From Tyzzerella sp. (GTDB taxonomy: Bacteria > Bacillota > Clostridia > Lachnospirales > Lachnospiraceae): a DNA stretch of 64,000 bases. Position 1 is the first letter of the stretch, and each line of letters opens with the position of its first letter. The stretch is taken from positions 1 through 64,000 of the forward strand of contig JAFTWA010000008.1 of the NCBI GenBank assembly GCA_017465565.1, given 5' to 3'. Under the pieces are notes generated by a model, which worked only from the letters and a program-made list of their open reading frames with translations, did not search any database and had not been told where the DNA came from. Of the stretch, positions 40,176-49,993 are shown piece after piece. The position numbers and the translations under genes are program-made.

Positions 40176-43100
40176 TGAATATTAAGAAAAAACATACAAT
40201 TATTATTATTGCTGTATTTGCTGTACTTCTTCTTACAGGTGGAATATTGACATATCTTCTTTTAAGCAGAGAACCAGTGGAAGTGATTGCGAAAGCAGAG
40301 AACACCTATGAAAAAGAATATCGAAGCTTTTGTACTCATGAACACGATAAAGATATGAAGATTGACGGTGTGCTAGATGAGCAGGCATGGCAGGATAAGG
40401 AATGGTTTAGCAATACCTATCTTATTAATATTGATAACAATATGCCGGTTATGAAGGTGACAGGTTTTACTACAGACTATGGCATCTATTTTGCATCTGT
40501 AGTAGAAGATGAAAACATTGTAAATAATGGTCAGCGTTCTACAGGATACAACTCTATGTTTGAGTTCGAAATTACAGCGGACAATGTAGGGGAAACACGT
40601 GTAAATGATGGTCTTTATAAGACAAAATATATTATTGATATGCGTGCGGACTGTATTTCCAGAGATCCAAACTTTGACCGTGCAGTTGTGGTAGATGGGG
40701 AAATAAATAGTGGAGAAACAAAAGGCGCAACCTTGGAAGCATTTATTCCTTGGGAACAGCTTAAGGTAGATACCTCAAAGGGAATTCCTACAGAGTTTCG
40801 TCTGATGCCATCATATCGGGCAGTGCTCACTGGTGATGAGACAACCACGGTGTTATTGCCAGTTGTTTATACAACTATTAACACACAAGATTTTTATCGA
40901 TTCGGAAAGACTGGTTACTTAACACCAGACCGTGAAGGTGCGGTAATTGGTGACAGTAAGTTTGGAAATGCAAAGACGGGAAACTGGGATGTTTCTCAGG
41001 AAGAAAATGGTATTGTGCGTTCTTCCCTAGGATATGAGCATCACAAGATTTTCTTTACAGAAGAACATGGCGCAAACTTTATTGTGGAGACAACGATTGT
41101 TCCTGTGAAGGCACTGGATAACGCTTATCCAAAGGCAGGTATCTATTTCCAAAGTACGGATACTGTATTTGATTCCGTTTACCATACTGTATTACTGAAT
41201 ATGCAGGATGTGAACTTAGTAGATAGTGTAAATGGAACCAAGAATTTTGTAAGCTATCAATTAGCTTCTTTAAATAATGAAAATGCAGGGTGGAATCAAA
41301 AAGCCCTTCTTGAGACTTATGAGATGATGAATGAAAAGGCAAGTGCAAGAGAAGGTGTGAAGCTTACCGTTATTAAATATGGTGATAAATTCTGGTATTT
41401 TGCAGATGGAAAATTCTTAACCCAGGAAGTAAAAAGCTTTATGGATACGGATGTAATTCCAGGGTTCTATGCACTTGGTGGAGATGCCATTTTTAAAGAT
41501 TCTTCTTGTGAAGCTATTGATGAAGATACCTTAAAGTCTTATTTGAAAAAAGAAGGTCTTTATCTTGTTGATGCCAAAACAAAGGGTTCACAGGGAACCG
41601 TTGTTTCGTCAGCAGCTTCGGTGGAGAAAGGCAGCAGCTATAATCTAACCATCACTTCAAAGTCTGGTTATCAGGTTTCTTCTGTTCTAATTAACGGAAA
41701 AGAAATGATTAAAGATTTTAGAAAGAATGGAAATGGTGGTGTTTACACTGTAAATAATGTAAAAGAACATCAAGAAATTGTAGTTGCATTCGAAAAGATT
41801 GAAGGTGTGAAGTTTAGCGGAAAGGTGACCGATGGAGACAAAGCAATTGTAGCAGATGTGACTTTAAGTGGTATCAGTGATAAGTCATTAAAATACCAAG
41901 TAACCTCTTCAGGCGAAAAAGGATACAATGTAGTGATTCCAGCGGGAACATACAGAGTTAGTGTGACTGCAACAAACTACAAGCCTTATATTGAAGAAAA
42001 GGTAACGATAAAGGGCGATAAGACAAAGAATTATACACTTAGTCTTTCCGATTTCCCTGCATCTGTAGAAGTAAATGGAAAGAAAATTGCTTCTAATTTA
42101 AGTGTTTGGAATACTGTGTTAGAGGGCAGTAATAAGATTTTAGGTTCTTATGCAGCAGGAACAAAGCATAAACCTTTGTACTTCTCTAAGACTGCAAAGG
42201 ACTTTGCGGTAGAATTTACGGCTGCCTATACAACAAATTTCCAAGAAGGTGGCTCATATCAACCTGACCTTATGGCTGGTTTTATGTTTAATGATGGTAC
42301 AAATGAAAGCTGGATTTATGCAAGAGATACGGGTGTGGTAACTACAGGATGGAAGTTTACAAATGGGTTAACAGATGAGGCATTTTTAAGATATCCAGAC
42401 AAGAAACCAGTAACCTTTGGTCTGGCGAAAAAAGGCAGTGATGTATATATCTATTTGAATGGTGAATTTGCTTATAAGATGTCATGGTCTCAAATTGCAG
42501 CTAATACCAGTGCAGATTCAGAAGTAGCAATCGGTATTATGATGCTGGCTGATAAGACAGCGGATATCGAGATTACAAATTGGAAATTGGCAGTGGGAAC
42601 ATCTGCAGCAGATAAGTACATTAAAGACGGTGTGCTGGTAGATGCGCCTGTGGATGGAAGCTCATTATTTGCAAAGAGTGTGACGGTAAATAACGTTCAA
42701 ATTAAATCAATGCTTGCAAAATGGGATTTGAGTGAAGTATCAAAGAACATTGTAAAAGGCTCATTTGCAATGGGTAGTAAGTTGCAGCCACTTTACTTTA
42801 CAAAGACCGGAAATACTGCGCTTATGAAAGCAAAAATAGAATACACTACCAATTTTAAAGATGGTGTGAATTATCAGCCAGACCTTATGGGTGGATTTAC
42901 ATTTAGTGATGGAAAGAATACAGGATGGCTCTTGGCGGATAGAACTGGTCTTTGCTGTACAAATTGGCAATTCTATCAGAACTTAGTCAAGGATAAGGTA
43001 CTGACATATCCAGAAAAACGTTCAGTTGAAATGACAGTGGCACTGAAGGATAATTATTTCTATGTATACTTTGATGACACGTTTGTCTATCGAATAAAAG

Positions 43101-43903
43101 CTTCAAAGGTGATTCCAAATGCGGCTGACGATGCAACGTTAGCTATGGGTATTACGATGATGACTGATAAGACTGCCGATATTAGATTTAGTAATATAAG
43201 TATTTCAACCAATGCAGATGATGTGAATTCATATATTGGTTCACACAGCAGTCAATCGGATTTAGTGCCAGTATCTATACGTAACGATATAGATTACGCA
43301 CGTCAGCTTGGCAAAGGGGTAGAAATCGATAGCCAAGGTAAGACTGTAAGCACAGTGAATGTGAATGAAAACACGACAATCTTTATCGGTGATTCCTTCT
43401 TTGACAGAAGAAACTTCTGGACAGACTTCTATTCTGACGACTATGCTGGAAAGAATGCATTCTTGGCAGGTATCGGTGGAACAAGATGTGACCAGTGGGA
43501 ACTTTTGATTGATGAAGTGTTTGCTGCGTTTGGCAATAAAGCGCCGAAGAATATTGCAATACATCTGGGAACAAACGATCTTGCAACCGGTTATTCCGTA
43601 GAGATGGTAACGGAACGATTGCAGGAACTCATCATGATGCTTCATAATCGATATCCAGAAACAAATATTTATTACTTTGGAATTACTCAACGTGGTAACA
43701 ATGCATTCTACGAAAAGATCAAAGCAACAAACAGTAATATTTCAGCATGGTGTGAGGCTCAAAATTACATAACATATATTGATACACCTTCTAAGATTAC
43801 CGCAAGTATGCTGCAAGCGGATAAATTACATCCAAAGCTTGAATCATATGCTGTTTTCGTAGAAGAGTTAGAAAAAGCAGGTTGTGTAATTGAAAACAAA
43901 TAA
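40175..43903 (+). CDS. anchored multidomain protein with C-terminal SGNH esterase
   Basis: 1242 residues. N-terminal membrane helix (about 7-30), then a CBM9/DOMON-like domain (about 50-240: DGVLDEQAWQDKEWF, LEAFIPWEQL), a concanavalin-like module (about 270-450), an Ig-like (about 465-545) and a CarboxypepD_reg-like domain (about 548-626: FSGKVTDGDKAI ... AGTYRVSVTATNYK), two tandem 190-residue modules (about 640-815 and 840-1015, each with YxTNFxxGxxYQPDLM and a T-DKTADI motif), and a C-terminal SGNH hydrolase (about 1065-1242). The hydrolase keeps the full set: IGDSFF (Ser1074), Gly in GIGGTR, HLGTND (Asn), and DKLHP (Asp/His). Probable deacetylase/deacylase acting on the bound glycan at the cell surface. 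Starts within the stop of the GH43 gene. Confidence 0.75.
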   Translation: MNIKKKHTIIIIAVFAVLLLTGGILTYLLLSREPVEVIAKAENTYEKEYRSFCTHEHDKDMKIDGVLDEQAWQDKEWFSNTYLINIDNNMPVMKVTGFTTDYGIYFASVVEDENIVNNGQRSTGYNSMFEFEITADNVGETRVNDGLYKTKYIIDMRADCISRDPNFDRAVVVDGEINSGETKGATLEAFIPWEQLKVDTSKGIPTEFRLMPSYRAVLTGDETTTVLLPVVYTTINTQDFYRFGKTGYLTPDREGAVIGDSKFGNAKTGNWDVSQEENGIVRSSLGYEHHKIFFTEEHGANFIVETTIVPVKALDNAYPKAGIYFQSTDTVFDSVYHTVLLNMQDVNLVDSVNGTKNFVSYQLASLNNENAGWNQKALLETYEMMNEKASAREGVKLTVIKYGDKFWYFADGKFLTQEVKSFMDTDVIPGFYALGGDAIFKDSSCEAIDEDTLKSYLKKEGLYLVDAKTKGSQGTVVSSAASVEKGSSYNLTITSKSGYQVSSVLINGKEMIKDFRKNGNGGVYTVNNVKEHQEIVVAFEKIEGVKFSGKVTDGDKAIVADVTLSGISDKSLKYQVTSSGEKGYNVVIPAGTYRVSVTATNYKPYIEEKVTIKGDKTKNYTLSLSDFPASVEVNGKKIASNLSVWNTVLEGSNKILGSYAAGTKHKPLYFSKTAKDFAVEFTAAYTTNFQEGGSYQPDLMAGFMFNDGTNESWIYARDTGVVTTGWKFTNGLTDEAFLRYPDKKPVTFGLAKKGSDVYIYLNGEFAYKMSWSQIAANTSADSEVAIGIMMLADKTADIEITNWKLAVGTSAADKYIKDGVLVDAPVDGSSLFAKSVTVNNVQIKSMLAKWDLSEVSKNIVKGSFAMGSKLQPLYFTKTGNTALMKAKIEYTTNFKDGVNYQPDLMGGFTFSDGKNTGWLLADRTGLCCTNWQFYQNLVKDKVLTYPEKRSVEMTVALKDNYFYVYFDDTFVYRIKASKVIPNAADDATLAMGITMMTDKTADIRFSNISISTNADDVNSYIGSHSSQSDLVPVSIRNDIDYARQLGKGVEIDSQGKTVSTVNVNENTTIFIGDSFFDRRNFWTDFYSDDYAGKNAFLAGIGGTRCDQWELLIDEVFAAFGNKAPKNIAIHLGTNDLATGYSVEMVTERLQELIMMLHNRYPETNIYYFGITQRGNNAFYEKIKATNSNISAWCEAQNYITYIDTPSKITASMLQADKLHPKLESYAVFVEELEKAGCVIENK

Positions 43904-43919
43904 GTCATGATTTAGATAT

Positions 43920-43957
43920 AAATTGCGGGAGGGTATTGGTGCCTGCCCGCAATTTTT
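43920..43957 (+). terminator. hairpin inside the operon, possible attenuator
   Basis: AAATTGCGGG (43920-43929) pairs with CCCGCAATTT (43946-43955); an inner GGG/CCT extends the stem. Five T follow (43953-43957), then the next ribosome-binding site. It separates the surface/transport genes from the intracellular enzyme genes. Confidence 0.65.
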
Positions 43958-43972
43958 ATAAGGAGAGAAAAA

Positions 43973-45472
43973 ATGAAAATTGTCAATGTTATGAATTTTG
44001 TAAGACAATGTGACCCGCGCTCTGAGATTATTGATAAAGCATTGTTTCCAACTACCAAGGCACAAATGGAATTGGTAAAAGAAATGGATGTTGAGCATAC
44101 CTTCTTGCTGCAATATGACACCTTATGTGATCCAAAATACATTGACCTTTTTAAAACGGAATCAACTGAGAAGACAGAATTAGGACTTTGGTTTGAGATT
44201 GTGCAGGAGTTGACGGACGCAGTAGGTATTCCATATAGAAGTGAAAAAAACTGGAAGTGGGATTGGCATATTATTCCGGGGTTTTCTATGGGATATAGTG
44301 TTGCGCAGCGAGAATTATTAGTAGATGAGGCAATGCGAAAATTTAAGGAAGTATATGGAGTTTATCCAAAGACCGTTGCAAGCTGGACAATGGACACACA
44401 CACTATTAATTATCTGACGGACAACTATGATATCAGTACACTTTTAAACTGCAGAGATCAAGTAAGTACAGACGCATATACGATGATTGGAGGATATTTC
44501 AATCAGGCATATTATCCTTCCAGAAAAAACATGTTTACACCAGCGCAGTCAGAGGAGTTGCGGGTGAATGTTCCAATGTTTCGTCTTCTTGGTCCAGATC
44601 CAATACATAATTATGATGATAAAAAATATATTTCAGAAGATTGTGAACATAGAATGAATTGTTACACTATGGAAGCAGTATGGATTGGTCCACACCCTAG
44701 CGTAGTGGATTGGTTTTTAAAAACATATTTTGTAAATGAGGATATGGGATTTTCTTATGCTCAGATTGGTCAGGAAAATAGTTTTGGAGCCCAGGATATT
44801 GTTAGCGCATTGCGTATGCAGCTTGAAAAAGTAAAAGAGATGCCAGATATCAAAGTTATGAAAATGTGTGATACTGGTGAGTGGTTTAAGGAGCAATATA
44901 AGAGGGAAACACCTGTAACAGCAGTAACTGCGCTTGATAATTGGGATAAGGAAGATATTCAATCGGTTTATTATGACAGTCAGTATTATACTGTGAATGT
45001 ATTCCGCCACAATAAAGATATTTTTATCCGAGCCCTTTATGCATTTGATGAAAATGCGGAGGACACCTATTTGAGAGACGTATGTACTACCTTTGATGCG
45101 GTTTACGAAAATCAACCCGTTGTGGATACCGTTATTTGGGGAAAGGATGAAGAGAAGTGTGGAATGTATTTTGACAATGAGGCAGAATCTTTTTACGTGA
45201 ACAGAATCTCAGATAAACAATTGAAAATATCATGGGGAAATAAAGCAGTTGTATTTGATGAACAGAGAATTACAACAAAAAATATATGTATCAGATTTTA
45301 TCCGGGCCAGGCAAAAGCAAAAATTTTTGTAAAGAAAGATGCAATAGAGTATTTATATCGAGGACGAGAATACGCTATGCAGGTAACAGGCGGAACTGTA
45401 AGCGAACAAGATGGATGTATTACAGTAGAACCTTCCTGCGATACGTTGGAACTTGAAATTAAGATAAAGTAG
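43973..45472 (+). CDS. unrecognised protein, NodB/GH57-like fold suspected
   Basis: 499 residues, no signal peptide. I do not recognise the family. The first 300 residues have the order of a (beta/alpha)7 deacetylase/GH57-GH38-like barrel: an early TFLLQYDTL strand, GLWFEIVQELTDA, WDWHIIPGFSMGYS, then YPKTVASWTMDTHTINYLTDNYDISTLLNCRDQ, which is how NodB/GH57-like barrels carry their Asp/His residues. The last 120 residues form a beta domain like those capping glycosidases. Located between surface genes and clear intracellular glycosidases, directly after a hairpin, 10 bp before the next gene. Likely a cytoplasmic glycosidase or deacetylase; not certain. Confidence 0.5.
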   Translation: MKIVNVMNFVRQCDPRSEIIDKALFPTTKAQMELVKEMDVEHTFLLQYDTLCDPKYIDLFKTESTEKTELGLWFEIVQELTDAVGIPYRSEKNWKWDWHIIPGFSMGYSVAQRELLVDEAMRKFKEVYGVYPKTVASWTMDTHTINYLTDNYDISTLLNCRDQVSTDAYTMIGGYFNQAYYPSRKNMFTPAQSEELRVNVPMFRLLGPDPIHNYDDKKYISEDCEHRMNCYTMEAVWIGPHPSVVDWFLKTYFVNEDMGFSYAQIGQENSFGAQDIVSALRMQLEKVKEMPDIKVMKMCDTGEWFKEQYKRETPVTAVTALDNWDKEDIQSVYYDSQYYTVNVFRHNKDIFIRALYAFDENAEDTYLRDVCTTFDAVYENQPVVDTVIWGKDEEKCGMYFDNEAESFYVNRISDKQLKISWGNKAVVFDEQRITTKNICIRFYPGQAKAKIFVKKDAIEYLYRGREYAMQVTGGTVSEQDGCITVEPSCDTLELEIKIK

Positions 45473-45481
45473 GGGGAAAAA

Positions 45482-48340
45482 ATGCATCAATTAGAGAAGT
45501 ATTTTCAAACAAAAAAATATTTGACTTATAGACCGATTCCGTTTTGGTGTTGGAATGACAAACTCGAGAAAGAAGTGTTACTGAATCAGATTTCATGGAT
45601 GAACAAAAAAAATATTGGTGGTTTTTTCATTCATGCTCGTTCGGGTTTAAGTACAGAATATTTGTCCGAGGAATGGATGCAATGTGTGAAAGAGTGCGCA
45701 ATTGAAGCAAAAGAACAGAATATGAAGGCATGGATTTATGATGAAGATGGCTGGCCAAGTGGTTTTGCCGGCGGTAAGATTCTGGAAAATCCTGAGAATT
45801 GCAATAAGTATATTCTTGCCAGTGTAGGTGACTTTGATTCAGAAGCTGCAGTCGCCTACTGGCTTGGTGAGGAAAGGTTAGTGCGTGTGCAAAGTTCAGC
45901 TTACGAAGGAGAGTACTTGAATCTCTATATCCATACATCTGTTTCTACAGCGGACATTCTGAATCCTAAGGTTGTGGAACAATTTTTGCAGTTGACCCAT
46001 GAAGCATACAAGGAACAATTTGGTGAACAATTTTCTGACTATATTCAAGGATTTTTTACAGATGAACCACAGTATTACTTTAACCATACACCGTATACGG
46101 ACATGATTGAAATGTATTTTAGTGAGGTGCATGACGAGGATATTTTTGATTTACTGGGATTACTGTTTGTGGAAAAGGAAGGATATAGAAAATTCAGATA
46201 CCAATATTATAAAGGCCTGCAAACATTAATGTTAAAGAATTTTGCAATGCAAATCTATGAGTGGTGTGAAGAGAATGGAGTCATGTTCACAGGACATTAT
46301 ATGGGAGAAAATTCATTGGCTCTTCAGATGAAGAGTTGCGGTGGCGTGATGCCGTTTTATGAATATGAACATATTCCAGGAATTGACTGGCTGGGAAAAG
46401 CGACAGAATCAGACCTTCAAGTTATGCAGGTGGCGAGTGTGGCGGCGCAGTTGGGAAGAAATCAAGTGATTTCCGAAATGTATGCATGCTGTGGATGGGA
46501 TGTAACACCGGCTGAATTAAAGCGTATTGCAGGGTTTCAGTATGTGAATGGCGTGAATCTGATGTGTGCAAGCTTAATTCCATATACAGAAAGAGGAAAT
46601 CGAAAGCATGATTATCCGGCTCACTATAGTGATATGAACCCATGGGTAGGAGAAGGCTTTGCAGATTTTAATCAGTATTTCACGCGACTTGGTTTTATTT
46701 TGGGAGAAGGAAGGGAAGAAGTTAAGGTTGCTATGCTTCATCCTATGAGAAGTGCCTATTTCCATTACCAATACGATGCTCAGAACGGAGCAGGAGTACA
46801 GGAATTAGACGATGCACTTACTTATGCAAATAAACTTCTTAAGAAAAACGGAGTTGCTTTCCATTATTTGGATGAAACGTTATTAGAAAAACATGGATTT
46901 GTGGAAGGTAACCGTATTGGCTGTGGAAAATGTTCCTATGAGTATCTGGTATTGCCCAAAATCTACACGATGGATGTTACAACCGAGCGATTGTTACGTT
47001 CTTATGTTGAAAATGGTGGAAAAGTACTTTTGTTGGATGGAATGCCTGCTTTTTTGGAATGGGAGGAATTTGACTATGCTTATTTGGAGAGCAATTGTAC
47101 TTTAGGGGATATCCTTGATGCACAGTTATATAAGGTAAAGAATACGAGCGAATGCATTTATTCTACTTACCGAATCATGGATGACCAGAAGTATCTATAT
47201 GTAATCAACGCATCAAAAGCCTATGAGGATAGTCAGACTTTCGATTTTGGAAACAAAATTAAATCCTTTATAAGAGTAGATTTGCTGGATATGTCGACAA
47301 AACGTGTTCCGCTTACAGTAACACTGCAGCCTGGCGAGGATGCGCTTCTGGTTCCAGATGAGAGACCGATAGAGGAACAAGCTGCATTGACTACGTATCC
47401 GCTGCAATTTCAAGGAGCAGAAGTCTCATTTGAGGAAAATGCATTACTGGTAGATGTAGTGCGGTATTCTATAGATGGCAAAGCATACTCAAAGCCGTGG
47501 CCTTGTCCGGCACTCTTTCAAAAGCTGCTGAAGGAACGCTACAGAGGAAAATTGTTTTTGAAGTATGAGTTTGAAATCAAAAAACTTCCAAAGCGGATTT
47601 GGTTAAAGACAGAAAATAATAACGAAGAAAATGTATGGTTGAACGGGATTCCTATGGATGAACCATTAGAGACAGCAGAATGTTATGTGAATTTATATGA
47701 TATTACATCCAAGGTGCGAAGAGGACATAACGAGTATACGGTCGAGGTAGATTGGCACGAAAGCGATGATGTGTATTTTGCTCTGTTTGGAGAAAATGTA
47801 ACAGAAAATTTGATAAACAGCATCGTATATGATTCTGAACTTGAACCAATTGTTTTGCTGGGAGACTTCGGTGTATATACGGAATCTGGATATAAGGGAA
47901 CGGAACTTGGGTTTGTAGAAGGAGAGAATTTTTATATTGGAGAAGTGCCGACAAAAGTATCAAATCTTACCGTAGAAGGGCTGCCATTTTTTGCAGGTGC
48001 AGTTGTGCTTATGCAGAAGGTGAAGTTTGATTGCAGCAACATATTGCTTCATTTACCTGGTGAGTATCAGATGGCAGAAGTGGCAGTAAATGGAAAAAAA
48101 GCGGGAAGAATACTATTTGAGAAAAAAATAGATATTTCAAGCCTTGCTATTGTTGGTGAAAATGAGATTTCTGTTCGATTTTTTATCAGCAATCGTAATC
48201 TTTTAGGACCACACCACTGTGTAGGAAGTAAGATAAAAACAGTCACGCCACAGAGCTTTGAATTTTTAGGAAAATGGGAAGAAGACAGCTGTAAGGAATA
48301 TCATAAAAGTTATGATTTGAAATTGTTTTATGAAATATAG
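45482..48340 (+). CDS. GH106-like glycoside hydrolase
   Basis: 952-residue cytoplasmic protein. The N-terminus TYRPIPFWCWNDKLEKEVLLNQISWMNKKNIGGFFIHAR and MKAWIYDEDGWPSG match the TIM-barrel start of the GH106-like group (alpha-L-rhamnosidases and relatives of uncertain specificity). FTDEPQYYF, NGVMFTGHYMGE and QVISEMYACCGWDVTPAELKRIAGFQYVNGVNLM supply candidate acidic catalytic residues. Beta-sandwich sugar-binding domains follow (about 640-952: LKTENNNEENVWLNGIPMDEP; VAVNGKKAGRILFEKKIDIS, a GH2-type jelly roll). A GH2-like enzyme is the alternative. Part of the intracellular degradation block. Confidence 0.65.
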   Translation: MHQLEKYFQTKKYLTYRPIPFWCWNDKLEKEVLLNQISWMNKKNIGGFFIHARSGLSTEYLSEEWMQCVKECAIEAKEQNMKAWIYDEDGWPSGFAGGKILENPENCNKYILASVGDFDSEAAVAYWLGEERLVRVQSSAYEGEYLNLYIHTSVSTADILNPKVVEQFLQLTHEAYKEQFGEQFSDYIQGFFTDEPQYYFNHTPYTDMIEMYFSEVHDEDIFDLLGLLFVEKEGYRKFRYQYYKGLQTLMLKNFAMQIYEWCEENGVMFTGHYMGENSLALQMKSCGGVMPFYEYEHIPGIDWLGKATESDLQVMQVASVAAQLGRNQVISEMYACCGWDVTPAELKRIAGFQYVNGVNLMCASLIPYTERGNRKHDYPAHYSDMNPWVGEGFADFNQYFTRLGFILGEGREEVKVAMLHPMRSAYFHYQYDAQNGAGVQELDDALTYANKLLKKNGVAFHYLDETLLEKHGFVEGNRIGCGKCSYEYLVLPKIYTMDVTTERLLRSYVENGGKVLLLDGMPAFLEWEEFDYAYLESNCTLGDILDAQLYKVKNTSECIYSTYRIMDDQKYLYVINASKAYEDSQTFDFGNKIKSFIRVDLLDMSTKRVPLTVTLQPGEDALLVPDERPIEEQAALTTYPLQFQGAEVSFEENALLVDVVRYSIDGKAYSKPWPCPALFQKLLKERYRGKLFLKYEFEIKKLPKRIWLKTENNNEENVWLNGIPMDEPLETAECYVNLYDITSKVRRGHNEYTVEVDWHESDDVYFALFGENVTENLINSIVYDSELEPIVLLGDFGVYTESGYKGTELGFVEGENFYIGEVPTKVSNLTVEGLPFFAGAVVLMQKVKFDCSNILLHLPGEYQMAEVAVNGKKAGRILFEKKIDISSLAIVGENEISVRFFISNRNLLGPHHCVGSKIKTVTPQSFEFLGKWEEDSCKEYHKSYDLKLFYEI

Positions 48341-48363
48341 AAAATTAGAAGAGGTGAAGAATA

Positions 48364-49242
48364 ATGTGCGAAAGAAAAGAACAAGCAGCAGTACTATTTA
48401 TCAGTGGACAATCAAATGCCCATGCACATGGCCGAACTATGGACGAGCAGGATAAAGTTGTTAAGCCATATGAAAATGTTTTCACTTTGGACAGGAACCC
48501 AAATCAATCCTTTGATATTACAGATGTTGTATGGAGTGGGTTTACAACGGAAGGAAAAAATCTGGGAGAAACACAAGACCATACCTATTCATTTGCCTAT
48601 TATTTTGCAAAGCGATGGCAAAATGCGATTGATTGTGGAAAAAAACTACCGAATCTGCATATTGTTCAAATTTCAATCGGCGGTCAGGGAATTATTAATG
48701 GGATGTGGAATCCGGACAAAGAAAAAGTGCTAACTCCGGGGAAATTAGATTTTGCAGATATTTCACTTTTTCCATTGGCTTTGCAGGTGAATCAACTTGT
48801 AATGTCAAATTTGAAGAGGAATGGGAAAGAGCCATTTGTACTCGGATGGCATTGGATAGGTTCTGAACAGGATATCAGAGAAGGTGGATTTGACAGGCCG
48901 GATTTTGAGGAGCGCTATGACTACTTTTTTGACAAAATGCTGGAATCAATAGGAGAACCATGTCCGGTATATTTCTATAAGATATATTTAGAATATTTTT
49001 GTAAAAAACAGAAAATAAGTGATGCAGGAATTGAAGTTGTTAATAAGGAACTGTATCGTCAGAGTAAAAGACTTCCAAATGTAACTATTGTTGAAACAGA
49101 AAAGTCTCCATATTGGGACATTGAAGATGAACATTTTGGGGTTTTTGCGCCTGATGACGCGCACTACCTTGCTAAGGTGCAGGAGTGGTTTGCAGAGCAA
49201 TTTTATATTGACGTACATAAACAATTTGGAAGAGAGGAATAA
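48364..49242 (+). CDS. sialate O-acetylesterase-like (SASA domain) carbohydrate esterase
   Basis: 292-residue cytoplasmic protein of the SGNH-related SASA/CE6-like group. The nucleophile block is FISGQSNAHAHGR (Ser near 15). QISIGGQG supplies the oxyanion glycine, LGWHWIGSEQD replaces the usual QGESD block, and APDDAHYLAKVQEWFAE carries the C-terminal Asp-x-x-His pair. Members remove acetyl groups from sugars. Four bp before the next, SGNH-type, esterase, so two esterases of different subfamilies are made together. Substrate unknown. Confidence 0.75.
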   Translation: MCERKEQAAVLFISGQSNAHAHGRTMDEQDKVVKPYENVFTLDRNPNQSFDITDVVWSGFTTEGKNLGETQDHTYSFAYYFAKRWQNAIDCGKKLPNLHIVQISIGGQGIINGMWNPDKEKVLTPGKLDFADISLFPLALQVNQLVMSNLKRNGKEPFVLGWHWIGSEQDIREGGFDRPDFEERYDYFFDKMLESIGEPCPVYFYKIYLEYFCKKQKISDAGIEVVNKELYRQSKRLPNVTIVETEKSPYWDIEDEHFGVFAPDDAHYLAKVQEWFAEQFYIDVHKQFGREE

Positions 49243-49246
49243 AGCA

Positions 49247-49969
49247 ATGAAAATTGCAGAAAAATTAGCGGCAAAAGCAAAAGATAATTTCGAACAGCCA
49301 GGAGTTACGATTGCGTTTTTAGGCGACAGCATTACACAAGGCTGTTTTGAACTTTACAGAATAGATGAAGAACGATTTGAGACTGTTTTTGATAAAAACA
49401 GTGCTTATCATTTTTATCTGGCAAAGATTTTATCTGTTTTGTATCCAACTGTTCCAGTCACTATGATAAATGCAGGGGTGAGCGGCGGCAATGCTGAGCA
49501 TGGACTGAAGCGATTGGAACGTGATGTGTTAAGACATCGTCCAGACCTTACTGTTGTCTGCTTTGGGCTCAATGATTGCGGTCATTATGCCGATGGGTTG
49601 AAGACTTATTGTGATTCTCTGGAACAGATTTTTGCAAACCTGGAAGAAGCAGGAAGTGAAATTATTTTCATGACGCCAAATATGATGGCAACCTATGTGA
49701 GTTTTCGCCTGAAGGATGAAAAGTTCCGTTTGATAGCAGAAAAATCTGCTGAGCGTCAGAATGAAGGCGTTTTGGACATGTATCTGAATGAAGCAAAAAA
49801 AATCTGTGAGCGCCGTGGTATCAAGGTTTGCGATTGCTATGAGAAGTGGAAAGTGCTTTCAAATAATGGTGTGGATGTCACAGAACTTTTAGCAAATCAG
49901 ATTAATCATCCGCTTCGAGAAATGAACTGGCTATTTGCAGTGTCACTAGTGGAAACAATGCTGAGTTAA
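49247..49969 (+). CDS. SGNH/GDSL-type esterase
   Basis: Start set at ATG 49247 (MKIAEKLAAKAK), 9 bp after AGAGAGG; a longer in-frame opening from 49088 lies entirely within the previous gene. The 240-residue protein has the four SGNH blocks: AFLGDSITQG (Ser), NAGVSGGNAEHGLKRL (Gly), VVCFGLNDCG (Asn), and a C-terminal INHPLREMNWLFA where the His is present but the usual preceding DxxH Asp is replaced by Asn (NQINHP). No signal peptide. Likely an intracellular carbohydrate acyl-esterase. Confidence 0.8.
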   Translation: MKIAEKLAAKAKDNFEQPGVTIAFLGDSITQGCFELYRIDEERFETVFDKNSAYHFYLAKILSVLYPTVPVTMINAGVSGGNAEHGLKRLERDVLRHRPDLTVVCFGLNDCGHYADGLKTYCDSLEQIFANLEEAGSEIIFMTPNMMATYVSFRLKDEKFRLIAEKSAERQNEGVLDMYLNEAKKICERRGIKVCDCYEKWKVLSNNGVDVTELLANQINHPLREMNWLFAVSLVETMLS

Positions 49970-49993
49970 AAAAGAAGATAAGAGGAAAGAAAC

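Noticed and set aside
49088-49246. Upstream extension of the SGNH esterase
   Set aside because: These 53 codons lie within the end of the SASA-type esterase in another frame; the ribosome-binding site and the SGNH block support ATG 49247.
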